Positions 43,146 to 51,611 of a stretch of 64,000 bases of DNA are shown piece after piece. The DNA comes from Chloroflexota bacterium. Lineage in GTDB: Bacteria; Chloroflexota; Dehalococcoidia; Bin125. The notes below the pieces were generated by a model, which saw only the letters and a program-made list of their open reading frames with translations, was not told the origin of the DNA and searched no databases. The position numbers and the translations under genes are program-made. The stretch is from assembly GCA_028875225.1 (NCBI GenBank), contig JAPPFB010000029.1, positions 1 to 64,000 on the forward strand. The letters run 5' to 3'. Position 1 is the stretch's first letter. Each line of letters begins with the position of its first letter.

Positions 43146-43637
43146 CTACTCGTGGTCGGGTCGGATCAACGAGACAGTGTTCTCGATGTAGCTGAGGTGG
43201 AAGTCTCCGGGTCGAATGGCGTCACGACCGAGGATCGAAGGCAAGCCCCACCCTCCCTGGCTGCTGAACTCCACCTCTGGCGGTTCCGCGATCCAGATTC
43301 TCTTCCGAAGCGCGACATCACTCCCTAGCTGATCCTCTAAGTGCAGGACTACGTCAAGAGGCAACGCGACAAATCTCCCATCTCCGACGCCCTCGATCCT
43401 GAGTGCTTCCGATCCGCCTTGGAAATCGAGTTGAAAGTACTCGTCGCCAAGCAGGTGGTATGCGTCGCGTGGCATGACTGTGGTCACGTCCGACCCGGTG
43501 TCGATCAGAAAGTCGATGGGGAACTCGCGACCGGCGTACTCCACAGTCCCTGAGACGAACGGAGCGGGATCGTCGTATTCGACATATGGACTTAGCGGAT
43601 TTGAGAACCCAAGCCATCCATCGATTTGCCTGGTCAT
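43146..43637 (-). CDS. Retropepsin-like aspartic protease domain protein (locus 2)
   Basis: 163 residues. DFLIDTGSDVTTVMP carries the DTG motif, followed by strands and the C-terminal SILGRDAIRPGDFHLSYIE, a clan AA fold. It differs from locus 1 in a longer N-terminus and an acidic insert near 110-130 but shares order and the coupled upstream partner. The start ATG overlaps the stop of the small gene (ATGA). Catalytic Asp present; substrate unknown. Confidence 0.68.
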   Translation of the reverse strand: MTRQIDGWLGFSNPLSPYVEYDDPAPFVSGTVEYAGREFPIDFLIDTGSDVTTVMPRDAYHLLGDEYFQLDFQGGSEALRIEGVGDGRFVALPLDVVLHLEDQLGSDVALRKRIWIAEPPEVEFSSQGGWGLPSILGRDAIRPGDFHLSYIENTVSLIRPDHE

Positions 43638-43939
43638 CCTCGTCGAAACACACTCGTGATCAGCGGTCGCTGGGGCAGTGTCAAGGTGTTGACCCAGTAG
43701 GAACAGCCTCTTGTAAAGTCGTCCAGTTCGTTCATGTGAGCGATCAGGTCCTTGCCATCTTCAAATCCCACAACCCGGTCGCCTCCGTAGATTGCAATCC
43801 AGTGACGAGGAAACTGATCGCTGATGGCGTCTTTGTTCGCACGAAAGTGATCTTTGTTCGCCTGGCGTTCTTGTCGGGATTGCGTCGGCGTCCAGCCTGA
43901 GGTTGGGCGAGTGCCGATCGGTCTTGATTCGGTCGTCAT
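43634..43939 (-). CDS. Small DUF5678-like partner of the retropepsin-like protein (locus 2)
   Basis: 101 residues. Charged N-terminal half, then HWIAIYGGDRVVGFEDGKDLIAHMNEL, the same W-(I/V)-A-I...G..V...dl..a...L pattern seen in the partner at 6.3 kb, and a final strand around SYWVNTLTLPQRPLI. Overlaps the protease gene by four bases. Function unknown; repeated pairing with a DTG protease suggests substrate, inhibitor or regulator. Confidence 0.5.
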   Translation of the reverse strand: MTTESRPIGTRPTSGWTPTQSRQERQANKDHFRANKDAISDQFPRHWIAIYGGDRVVGFEDGKDLIAHMNELDDFTRGCSYWVNTLTLPQRPLITSVFRRG

Positions 43940-44041
43940 CGTCGTCCTCCAGTGATCATTCTACCGACCTGTCCGCCCGCCCTGCGCTGACAATCCGCTA
44001 TCTTTGACGCGCAAACCAGCGCGTTGGTGAAGGGAACGATC

Positions 44042-45904
44042 ATGGCACTTGGCGGCTTTGCGAATCGTGTGGCTCGAATCAATCTGACCGACCGCAGCGT
44101 CTCCTACGAAGGCATCAACGAGGACGACGCGCGCAAGTACATCGGCGCTCGAGGACTGGGCGTCAAGTATCTGCTCGACAACGGTCCGGAAACCGACCCG
44201 ACCTCGCCGGACAACATGCTGGCACTGGTCAACGGTCCGATGACGGGCACCGAGGTGACGATGTCGGGGCGTCTGGCGTTCGTGACCAAGTCCCCACTGA
44301 CCGGCACCGTGACCGACTCGCACATGGGCGGCTGGTCCGCGGCGCGTCTGCGCTGGGCCGGCTTCGACGCCCTCCTGATTACCGGCAAGGCCGACTCTCC
44401 TGTCTACCTCGAAGTCGAGGACGGCGCGGTCGAGATCAAGGACGCCTCCGATATCTGGGGCAAGGGCATCCACGACACCGTCGCGCATTTCGGCTCCGAC
44501 AGTGGCAACAAGACCGATGTCTCGGTGATGTCGATCGGCCAGGCCGGCGAAAACGGCGTGCTCTTCGCCTCGTTCCTCAACGAGGACGACCGCGCAGCCG
44601 GCCGCGGCGGCACCGGCGCGGTCGCCGGCATGAAGAATCTGAAGTGCGTGGTCGTACGCGGAACCCGTGACGGCCGCTGGCGGCCCGAACAGGGCGAGGC
44701 GCGGCAGAAGTTCCGCGAGGCCCAGGGCGCTCACCTCAAGCTGATCATGGAATCGCCGGTCACGGCGCCGTCCTCGGTCAATGACGACGGCACGCTCAAG
44801 GATGGCTCGGGCGCGCTCTCGGCGTTCGGGACCAACGTGCTGATGAACGCCGTCAATTCGATCGGCGGCCTGGGCACGAAGAACTCGCAGCTCACGCAGA
44901 CCACCCCGGAGGCCGCTGACGCAGTCTCCGGCGAGACGATGCGCAACGAGTACCTGACAGCCGAGCCGACCTGTCACGCCTGCCCTGTCGCCTGCAAGAA
45001 GGAAGTCGAAATCACCGAGGGCCCGCACGCCGGGCTGAAGATGGAATCGTTCGAGTACGAGCCGGCCTGGTCGCTCGGCGCCAACTGCGGCAACGACGAC
45101 CCGGCCGTGATCGCCAAGGTCATTGACCAGTGCAACGACTACGGCATGGACGCGATTGAGATCGGCAACGTGATCTCGATGTACATGGAGGCCTCGGAAC
45201 GCGGTTACGTGGATACGCCGCTCGACTGGGGCGACGGCGCGGGCATGGTCCGCGTAACCGAAGAGATGGCGATGGGTTCATCGTCAATCGGCCAGACGCT
45301 GGGCCAGGGCACCGCCAAGGCGGCCGCCGCCTGGGGCCACTCCGAAATCTCGATGACCGTCAAGGGCCAGGCGGTGCCGGCCTACGACCCGCGCGGCATC
45401 AAGGGCGAGGGTCTGGGCTACGCCACCTCCAACCGGGGCGCCTGCCACCTGCGCGGCTACACACCGGCCTCCGAGCTGCTCGGCATCCCGGTCAAGACCG
45501 ACCCGCTGGACTGGGATGGCAAGGGTCCGCTTCTGAAGATCTTCCAGGACCTCCACGCCTTCTCCGACTCGCTCGACCTCTGCAAGTTCTCGGCCTTCGC
45601 GGTCGGCGCGCCCGAGTACGCAGCGCTCTACGAGAACGTGGTCGGCCTGCCGATGTCCGAGGAGGACGTCATGGTCGCCGGCGAGCGCATCTACAACCTC
45701 GAGCGTCACTTCAACAACCTGGCCGGATTCGACGGCAGCGACGACTCGCTGCCCGAGCGTTTCCTCACCGAACCCGCGAGCGGTCCGGCGGAGGGCCACA
45801 TCTGCGAACTCGACCAGATGAAGGAGCAATACTACGAGGCGCGCGGCTGGGACGACGGCGTCGTCGGCGAAGCCAAGCTGCGTGAGCTCGAGATCATCTC
45901 CTAG
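44042..45904 (+). CDS. Aldehyde ferredoxin oxidoreductase family (tungsten-pterin) enzyme
   Basis: 620 residues from the ATG at 44042, with GAAGGGA upstream. Family blocks: ARKYIGARGLGVKYLL, the pterin-binding GPMTGTEVTMSGRLAFVTKSP, DSHMGGWSAARLRWAG and GRGGTGAVAGMKNLK. The 4Fe-4S ligands are in CHACPVACKK plus a distal Cys in DLCKFSAF. Expected cofactors: tungsten bis-pterin and one cluster; activity: oxidation of an aldehyde with ferredoxin or another carrier, or the reverse. A MoaD-like gene follows, a common companion supplying pterin sulfur. The aldehyde is not predictable. Confidence 0.93.
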   Translation: MALGGFANRVARINLTDRSVSYEGINEDDARKYIGARGLGVKYLLDNGPETDPTSPDNMLALVNGPMTGTEVTMSGRLAFVTKSPLTGTVTDSHMGGWSAARLRWAGFDALLITGKADSPVYLEVEDGAVEIKDASDIWGKGIHDTVAHFGSDSGNKTDVSVMSIGQAGENGVLFASFLNEDDRAAGRGGTGAVAGMKNLKCVVVRGTRDGRWRPEQGEARQKFREAQGAHLKLIMESPVTAPSSVNDDGTLKDGSGALSAFGTNVLMNAVNSIGGLGTKNSQLTQTTPEAADAVSGETMRNEYLTAEPTCHACPVACKKEVEITEGPHAGLKMESFEYEPAWSLGANCGNDDPAVIAKVIDQCNDYGMDAIEIGNVISMYMEASERGYVDTPLDWGDGAGMVRVTEEMAMGSSSIGQTLGQGTAKAAAAWGHSEISMTVKGQAVPAYDPRGIKGEGLGYATSNRGACHLRGYTPASELLGIPVKTDPLDWDGKGPLLKIFQDLHAFSDSLDLCKFSAFAVGAPEYAALYENVVGLPMSEEDVMVAGERIYNLERHFNNLAGFDGSDDSLPERFLTEPASGPAEGHICELDQMKEQYYEARGWDDGVVGEAKLRELEIIS

Positions 45905-45922
45905 GAAGCAATATCCGGAGGG

Positions 45923-46036
45923 CCGTCACCCTAACCCTCTCCCTCAGGGAGAAGGGATTGGAGTTCGCAATCTCTCGGGTGTTGGCTCCTCTTTCTGACT
46001 CCCTCTCCCTCTGGGAGAGGGTTGGGGTGAGGGCCC
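45923..46036. repeat. Pair of inverted CCCTCTCCC-type palindromic repeats
   Basis: One copy at about 45923-45956 (CACCCTAACCCTCTCCCTC) and one in opposite orientation at about 45998-46036 (GGGAGAGGGTTGGGGTGAGG), around 40 bases apart, like a bacterial interspersed mosaic element. The same sequence is found at 31287-31321. It lies between AOR and MoaD genes, where it may stabilise or attenuate the message. Confidence 0.75.
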
Positions 46037-46046
46037 CGGTACATCC

Positions 46047-46322
46047 ATGCAAATCCGCTTCTACGCGACGCTGCGACCGCTGGTAGGCGGTCGCAGCGTC
46101 GATCTGTCCGACCCACCCGACACGGTCAGCGGCATCCTCGAGCGGCTCGCCTGCGAGTACGAAGGCTTGCACGATCAGCTCTTCGACGAGGACGGCACAG
46201 TCCGCCGCTTCGTCGCGATCATGGTCGACGGCCGAGACATCCGCCACATCGACGGCCTCCAGAGCCGTGTCAGCCCCGATAGCGAACTGGACATCTTCCC
46301 GCCGGTTGCCGGAGGGATTTGA
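46047..46322 (+). CDS. MoaD/ThiS-like ubiquitin-fold sulfur carrier
   Basis: 91 residues: MQIRFYATLRPLVGG, a beta-grasp core, VMVDGRDIRHIDGL-like turn (IMVDGRDIRHIDG), and the end ELDIFPPVAGGI. The near-terminal Gly-Gly is the thiocarboxylate site; the extra Ile would need removal or be tolerated, as in several AOR-linked MoaD proteins. It follows the AOR gene and probably supplies dithiolene sulfur for the tungsten pterin. The next gene begins three bases later. Confidence 0.85.
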   Translation: MQIRFYATLRPLVGGRSVDLSDPPDTVSGILERLACEYEGLHDQLFDEDGTVRRFVAIMVDGRDIRHIDGLQSRVSPDSELDIFPPVAGGI

Positions 46323-46325
46323 GCA

Positions 46326-46724
46326 ATGGGCGCAGGCCGGAGTCGCCGCGTCCTGATCCGCCAAGCCTGCATCGCCGGACTATCGGCCGCCATCCTCTCC
46401 GGAATTGTCGTAGCGCTTGCCTGGGGACTCCTGTCGGGTGAAGCGTTTGAGTCCAGACGCTATGAGCAGTCGGAAGAAGCGCTGGATCAAGCGCGTCTGC
46501 GAGCCGCAGCCGCGCACTGGGGCCGCCAGATCGGATCACTGAATGGAAGGGAGGCGGCCGCGGCTGAGCTAGACGGTCTGCTGCGCAATGGCAGCTACAA
46601 CGAGGGCGAGACGCTTGGCTATGGCTATTCGTGGAACCAAACCATCGCACTAGGTCTAGAGAAGTCGTCGCGTCAGTCCTATGAGGGTGAGCCGGGCACG
46701 CAGTGGATCGAGCTTCGTCGGTGA
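46326..46724 (+). CDS. Unknown membrane-anchored protein, module A copy 1
   Basis: 132 residues: one N-terminal membrane helix (QACIAGLSAAILSGIVVALAWGLL) and a helical soluble tail with AELDGLLRNGSYNEG and SWNQTIALGLEKS. No family recognised. ATG at 46326 has GGAGGG upstream and starts three bases after the MoaD stop. It overlaps the next gene as GTGA. It aligns with the gene at 47222 (LL..G....G....Y..(S/A)WNQ.I...LE), so the four-gene stretch is a tandem duplication. Confidence 0.55.
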   Translation: MGAGRSRRVLIRQACIAGLSAAILSGIVVALAWGLLSGEAFESRRYEQSEEALDQARLRAAAAHWGRQIGSLNGREAAAAELDGLLRNGSYNEGETLGYGYSWNQTIALGLEKSSRQSYEGEPGTQWIELRR

Positions 46725-47194
46725 TTCGCGGTCCGCGCTACCGTCCGCCATTGCACTTCCCCACGGGAGGGCGAGTGCCGCTGCCTGATTTTGACCCGTC
46801 CAAGGTGTCGAACTGGCTTGGATGGCACACCATCATCTCGATAGTGATTGGACTGGCGATGCCGCCCGTGATTGCCTTGGCGTCCGGCATGTTCGCCAAT
46901 CCGCCAGAACTCGATTACTCGGTCGAGGCGGCCAAAGCGGCATACCCAGAGGTCTACCAGCGCCACTATGCAGAGAACGCGGAGATTGCTCGAACTGACT
47001 TTCTCGTCGGATCAGCGACCGATAGCGCCGAAGGCTCTGCGCCCTGGTCGGACGGCGTCCGCGAGGGTTGGCGTCGAGGCCGAATCGAGGCGATTGACGC
47101 CATGCGCGACGCATTGGCAACGACGGATCTGCCTGAAGACGCCTTCGAGTACGAGATACTCGAAAACATCGCGCAAGGCCGGTTGGATCGCTAG
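46721..47194 (+). CDS. Unknown membrane-anchored protein, module B copy 1
   Basis: 157 residues from a GTG overlapping the previous stop. One membrane helix (WHTIISIVIGLAMPPVIALASGM), then a helical tail with GVREGWRRGRIEAIDAMRDAL and LPEDAFEYEILENI. Related to the protein at 47602, which has FRIGWTEGWNDALTAMREAA and LPEGYTEFRVLDSL at matching places. Unknown function; no catalytic motif. Confidence 0.55.
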   Translation: MIRGPRYRPPLHFPTGGRVPLPDFDPSKVSNWLGWHTIISIVIGLAMPPVIALASGMFANPPELDYSVEAAKAAYPEVYQRHYAENAEIARTDFLVGSATDSAEGSAPWSDGVREGWRRGRIEAIDAMRDALATTDLPEDAFEYEILENIAQGRLDR

Positions 47195-47221
47195 CGGCCA
47201 GTTCACGTATACGCTCCAGGA

Positions 47222-47605
47222 ATGCGTTTGCTCCGGTACGACCTGCCGCGCCAGGTGCTGATCGCGTTTCTGGCCGCCATGGCGGTGACGGCGGCCATCG
47301 GCTGGCTGATTTCCGTTCTCGATCAGGTGACGCCGGAAGAGATCGCCAAGTCGGAGGTGCGCGGCGCGCGAGAGGGACGGATTGATGGTTACGAGGCGGC
47401 GTTCGAGCGAGGTCGCCTCGGCGGCGCCGGGCGCGCGGCGCTCGACCTGGAAGAGTTGTTGACTTCGGGTGAACCCGAGGATGGGTATCGCACCGCATAC
47501 GAATTCGCCTGGAATCAAGCGATCGACACGGCATTGGAGCGGGCCAAGCGCGACAAGCTGGAGGTGATGTCGGCCTTCGAGTCGTGGGAAGCGCTCAGGC
47601 GATGA
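47222..47605 (+). CDS. Unknown membrane-anchored protein, module A copy 2
   Basis: 127 residues: helix VLIAFLAAMAVTAAIGWLISVL, then EVRGAREGRIDGYEAAFERGRLGG, DLEELLTSGEPEDGY and FAWNQAIDTALERAK. Paralogue of the 46326 gene. The alternating Gly/aromatic/charged pattern (YEAAFERGR) recurs in all four proteins. Overlaps the following gene by four bases. Confidence 0.55.
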   Translation: MRLLRYDLPRQVLIAFLAAMAVTAAIGWLISVLDQVTPEEIAKSEVRGAREGRIDGYEAAFERGRLGGAGRAALDLEELLTSGEPEDGYRTAYEFAWNQAIDTALERAKRDKLEVMSAFESWEALRR

Positions 47606-48060
47606 GCGAGCGACAACGCCGCCTCGAAGGTTGGGGGACCGAGGACCGCGAACTCTCGTGGTGGCGTCGCGGCTACGACCCAATCGGTCGCCATACCATG
47701 GTGGCCACTGTCTTAGGCGTGCTGATCGCCGCGCTGATCGGCGCAACCGCTGACCCGTTCAATCTTCGCACCGCAGACGATCTGCGCCGCGCCGAAGCGA
47801 CCGCCTATGAGATCGCCTTCTCCGACATTCAAGAGGAGGGATACGCCGCCGGCGTGCCCTTCGGCGAGGTTCAGCACTTGGGCTCGCAAATTGTCGAGCA
47901 GGGAGCCGGCGGCGATTCCAGCTATGGACAACACTTCCGAATCGGCTGGACCGAGGGCTGGAACGACGCCTTGACGGCCATGCGCGAAGCGGCAGTCACA
48001 GAGGGGTTGCCGGAGGGATACACCGAGTTCCGGGTGTTGGATTCGCTGCCGCGTCGTTGA
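47602..48060 (+). CDS. Unknown membrane-anchored protein, module B copy 2
   Basis: 152 residues from the ATG at 47602 (ATGA overlap). Short basic N-terminus, one membrane helix (TMVATVLGVLIAALIGATA), then AYEIAFSDIQEEGYAAG and the C-terminal HFRIGWTEGWNDALTAMREAA. Paralogue of the 46721 gene. Ends the apparent AOR-MoaD-ABAB unit. Function unknown. Confidence 0.55.
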   Translation: MSERQRRLEGWGTEDRELSWWRRGYDPIGRHTMVATVLGVLIAALIGATADPFNLRTADDLRRAEATAYEIAFSDIQEEGYAAGVPFGEVQHLGSQIVEQGAGGDSSYGQHFRIGWTEGWNDALTAMREAAVTEGLPEGYTEFRVLDSLPRR

Positions 48061-48125
48061 AACCTGTTGTCACCCGCGACGCAGTCTGAGGCCGACCACC
48101 AATGCGGCCGAGGCATACTGAATCC

Positions 48126-49598
48126 ATGCCACGGATTCTGATCATGGGTGCGAGCGGGTATGTCGGCGGCCACCTGGCGCCTCGGCTGGCGTCCGAGGGA
48201 TTCCAGGTCAGGGCGGCGGCGCGGCGAATCGATGCATTGCGGGCTCGAAGTTGGGATGCCGTGGAATGTGTCCATGCCGATGCGCTCGATCCGGCTTCAC
48301 TGGGCGATGTGCTTGATGGAATCGATATCGTCTACTACCTCGTGCATTCGATGGCGTCAGGAGGGAGCTTCTCCGACCTCGATCGCCAGGCGGCTGCGAA
48401 TGTTCGCGATGCGGCCATGCAGGCAGGCGTCACGCGGATTATCTATCTCGGCGGTCTGCAGCCGATCGACGGAGCGTCGCCGCACCTTGCTTCGCGCCGG
48501 GAGACCGGGGAGGTGCTGCGATCCGGCACGGTGCCGATAACCGAATTGCGGGCCGGGATCGTCGTTGGCCCCGGTTCGGCCGCCTTCGAGGTGATCCGCG
48601 ACCTCGTCTATCACCTGCCGGTGATGCTGGCGCCGCGCTGGGTCAGTTCCTGCAGCCAACCGATCGCGCTCGACGACTTACTCGACTACCTGGTTGGGTT
48701 GTTGCGCCTTGAGGACGACGGCGCGACGCACATCTACGACGCCGTCGGTCCCGAGACGCTCTCCTACGGAGACCTGCTGCGCCAGTTCGGCGAGGTCGTG
48801 GACCGCTCCGTTCGTATTGTGCCCTTGCCGGTGCTCACGCCCCGGCTGTCGTCCTACTGGCTGGATCTGGTCACGTCGGTGCCGGCGAGCATCGCCCGAC
48901 CATTGATCGACGGCCTCAAGCACGATCTCATCTCGCAGCGGCCGCACGAGCTGCAGGAACTGATTCCCATCCGCCAACGCTCCTACCGAGAAGCCGTCGA
49001 GCAGGCCTTGCAGCAGGAGGAAGCCGCCGAACTGACGATCCGCTGGACCGAAGGCGGCTTCCGCTACCGCCGACAGCGCCACGACGTCTCCTGGTACGAC
49101 AAATCCGTGCACGTCTCCGTGCAGAGCGAGCGCTCGGCAGAGGAAGTCTGGCGCGACATCAGCTCAATCGGCGGAGATCGTGGCTGGTACTTCGCGACCT
49201 GGATCTGGAAGCTGCGAGGTCTGATCGATCGCGCAATCGGCGGCGTCGGCATGCGTCGCGGCCGGCGGCATCCCACCGAACTGCGCGTCGACGATCCCCT
49301 CGACTTCTGGCGCGTAGCGTCAGTCGAATCCGGGCGCAGCCTGACCCTGGTCGCGGAAATGAAACTGCCCGGCTCTGCCGTGCTTGAGTTGTCGGTGGAA
49401 CCCCGTGATGCCGGTTCGGTCGCAAGGCTCCAGGCGCACTTCCACCCGGCGGGCGTGCTGGGCCTGTTCTACTGGTTCGGACTCTGGCCGATCCACATGG
49501 TGATGTTCCGGCGACTCGCCCAAGTGTTGGCGACAGGTCCTACGCGCCGCGCAAGCGAGGATCGAGCACGTCCCGCAGCGCGTCCCCGAGCAGATTGA
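48126..49598 (+). CDS. Atypical SDR with C-terminal DUF2867 domain
   Basis: 490 residues from the ATG at 48126. N-terminal NAD(P)-binding domain (ILIMGASGYVGGHLAPRLA) of the NmrA/atypical SDR type, with YYLVHSMASGG and YLGGLQP; no clear YxxxK. From about 320 a second domain (VHVSVQSERSAEEVWRDISSIGGDRGWYFATWIWKLRGLID) matches DUF2867, often fused to such SDRs. The role is not established; similar proteins are annotated as nucleoside-diphosphate-sugar epimerases. Its last 59 bases overlap the convergent permease gene. Confidence 0.82.
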   Translation: MPRILIMGASGYVGGHLAPRLASEGFQVRAAARRIDALRARSWDAVECVHADALDPASLGDVLDGIDIVYYLVHSMASGGSFSDLDRQAAANVRDAAMQAGVTRIIYLGGLQPIDGASPHLASRRETGEVLRSGTVPITELRAGIVVGPGSAAFEVIRDLVYHLPVMLAPRWVSSCSQPIALDDLLDYLVGLLRLEDDGATHIYDAVGPETLSYGDLLRQFGEVVDRSVRIVPLPVLTPRLSSYWLDLVTSVPASIARPLIDGLKHDLISQRPHELQELIPIRQRSYREAVEQALQQEEAAELTIRWTEGGFRYRRQRHDVSWYDKSVHVSVQSERSAEEVWRDISSIGGDRGWYFATWIWKLRGLIDRAIGGVGMRRGRRHPTELRVDDPLDFWRVASVESGRSLTLVAEMKLPGSAVLELSVEPRDAGSVARLQAHFHPAGVLGLFYWFGLWPIHMVMFRRLAQVLATGPTRRASEDRARPAARPRAD

Positions 49599-50520
49599 AG
49601 CCCAACACAATCATCATGATTGCCCCGCCGGCGAAGACCGTCTGCCACGGATGCAGGTCGAGCGACCCACGTCCGGCTTGGACCATCTGACCCCAACTGG
49701 GAATGCCCTGCGGCCCCGCGCCGAGGAAGGAGATCGAAGCCTCGGCCAGGATGTAGGCCCCGATGCCGATGCTGAAGGCAATGATCAGCACGGCGACGCA
49801 GTTGGGCAGCACGTGGCGAATCATGATCCGCAGGTCGCTTGCGCCGACGACGCGCGCGGCCAGCACGAACTCGCTCTCACGCACCTGGAGCACCGCCGAC
49901 CGAATCAGCCGTGTCGTAATTGCCAGGCCCGCCACTCCGAGCCATAAGACCACATTCAGAACGGAACGCTCCGTGATCTGTGTGAAGACGAGCACCAGCA
50001 CCAGGAACGGGATCGCCTGCAGCATGTCGACAATCCGCTGGATCAGCAGATCGACGATCCCGGCGTAGTAGGCCGAGATCATCCCGATGATCAGACCGCC
50101 CACCACGGCGATCACCGACGCGCCCAGGCCCACGATCAGGCTCAGCCGAGAGCCGTGAATGACCTGCGACCAGATGTCGCGGCCGAACTTGTCGGTGCCG
50201 AACCAGTGACCGCCGCCAGGCTCTTCAAACTGCGAGACCAGGACCGGCGAACCGATATCCGGGTTGCGGGCCAACTCCAGCGTGCTGGGGTTCGCCTTGT
50301 AGTCGGGATTCGGCGTCTCGAAGATCTCGTCTGGGTCGTGGCGCTGGATCACTGTCGCCAGCAGGGCGACCGCGATGAAGACCACCACCACGACCAGTCC
50401 GGAACCGCCAAGCGGTTTGCCCTTCATGAACCTGCCCAGGGAGACCATCGCGCTGCCGGCTCGCTCTAACGGCGTCGGGTCGCGGAGCGGGACGACAGTG
50501 GGGTCAACAATCTGACTCAT
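49540..50520 (-). CDS. Peptide/nickel-type ABC permease (DppC-like)
   Basis: 326 residues, about six helices. N-terminal TM then the family segment HWFGTDKFGRDIWSQVIHGSRLSL and the EAA loop EFVLAARVVGASDLRIMIRHVLPN that contacts the ATPase; ends GFNLLGDALRDVLDPRLRG. Second permease of the importer, 12 bases after the DppB-like gene. No ATPase gene follows in the window. Substrate may be an oligopeptide or another small solute. Confidence 0.92.
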   Translation of the reverse strand: MSQIVDPTVVPLRDPTPLERAGSAMVSLGRFMKGKPLGGSGLVVVVVFIAVALLATVIQRHDPDEIFETPNPDYKANPSTLELARNPDIGSPVLVSQFEEPGGGHWFGTDKFGRDIWSQVIHGSRLSLIVGLGASVIAVVGGLIIGMISAYYAGIVDLLIQRIVDMLQAIPFLVLVLVFTQITERSVLNVVLWLGVAGLAITTRLIRSAVLQVRESEFVLAARVVGASDLRIMIRHVLPNCVAVLIIAFSIGIGAYILAEASISFLGAGPQGIPSWGQMVQAGRGSLDLHPWQTVFAGGAIMMIVLGFNLLGDALRDVLDPRLRGA

Positions 50521-50532
50521 GAGCGTCCTTCT

Positions 50533-51489
50533 CTACGACAGCCGGATGCGTGGGTCGATCACGCCATACATGATGTCGACCACCAGGTTGGTGAGCACGG
50601 TGAAGACCGCGATGATCAGCACGACCGACTGGAACACGGGATTGTCGCGCGCAAACAGCGCGGTCAGCACCTTGTTGCCGATCCCCGGGATGTTGAACAT
50701 GTTCTCAAGAATCACCTGGGAACCGATGATCGTGGCGATCGTGACGCCCATCACGGTCAGCACCGGCAAGAGCGCGTTGCGCAGCGCGTGTCGCGTAATC
50801 ACGACCGATTCACGCAGACCCTTGGCCCGGGCCGTGCGAACGTAATCCTGGCGCAAGACCTCGAGCATCTGAGAACGCAGCAAGCGCATGGTCGTCGCCG
50901 TGCCGGCGAAGCCTCCGGCGAACATCGGGATCAGATACCAGGTGATCGCGTTCCCCGGATCCTCCCACAGATGCGGTTGTCCAATCACGTCGATCAGGAA
51001 CAAATCCCACTGCAACACCACCAGCGAGGCGATCGCCGCCGTCCAGAAGACCGGGGCCGCCAGAGCGAGGATTGCCAGCCCGCGCAGGCTGTAATCGAGC
51101 GCCTTGTCCTGGAAGATCGCCGAGATCAGCCCCACCGGGATGGCGACGGAGAATCCGACAATCATGATCAGCACGCCGAGCTCGATCGAGTAGGGCAGAG
51201 ACCGCCCGATCTCGTACCAGACCGTGTTTTGAGTCAGGAACGAATCGCCAAGATCTAGCCGAACCGTGTCCCACAGCCAGTTGGCGTATTGCTCGCCGAT
51301 CGGTTTGTCCAGCCCGAGATCGGCCCGGCGCTGGGCAATGTTGTCGGCCGAGGCGCTGCCCGCGTCCAATCCGAGTGACGCCGTGGCAAAGTCGCCCGGC
51401 AACACCCGAATCGCGAAGAACGAGAACGTGCCGACCAGGAAGACGACGAAGACCGCGCCGAGGATTCTGCGGATGATGTAGGCCTGCAT
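50533..51489 (-). CDS. Peptide/nickel-type ABC permease (DppB-like)
   Basis: 318 residues from the ATG at 51489 (AGGTGAGG upstream). MQAYIIRRILGAVFVVFLVGTFSFFAIRVLPGD is the classic DppB opening; EAA loop DYVRTARAKGLRESVVITRHALRNALLPV; ends LVDIMYGVIDPRIRLS. It lies 122 bases after the binding-protein gene, with a strong hairpin in the gap, and pairs with the next permease. Confidence 0.93.
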   Translation of the reverse strand: MQAYIIRRILGAVFVVFLVGTFSFFAIRVLPGDFATASLGLDAGSASADNIAQRRADLGLDKPIGEQYANWLWDTVRLDLGDSFLTQNTVWYEIGRSLPYSIELGVLIMIVGFSVAIPVGLISAIFQDKALDYSLRGLAILALAAPVFWTAAIASLVVLQWDLFLIDVIGQPHLWEDPGNAITWYLIPMFAGGFAGTATTMRLLRSQMLEVLRQDYVRTARAKGLRESVVITRHALRNALLPVLTVMGVTIATIIGSQVILENMFNIPGIGNKVLTALFARDNPVFQSVVLIIAVFTVLTNLVVDIMYGVIDPRIRLS

Positions 51490-51562
51490 TGCCTCACCTG
51501 TCACCCCGGTCACACGGGGCGGCCGACTCGAAGTCTAACTGGATGGCGCGAAGCGAGCGCCT

Positions 51563-51595
51563 GCCCCGGCGAGCGCAGTCCGCGCTCACCGGGGC
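51563..51595 (-). terminator. Strong hairpin between binding-protein and permease genes
   Basis: Arms of 14 bases (51563-51576 and 51582-51595; GCCCCGG on one side, CCGGGGC on the other) with one mismatch and a five-base loop. No T-tract follows, so it is more likely a message-stabilising or attenuating hairpin that lets the binding protein be made in excess over the permeases. Confidence 0.55.
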
Positions 51596-51611
51596 TGTGC
51601 TTCAGCTCGGA

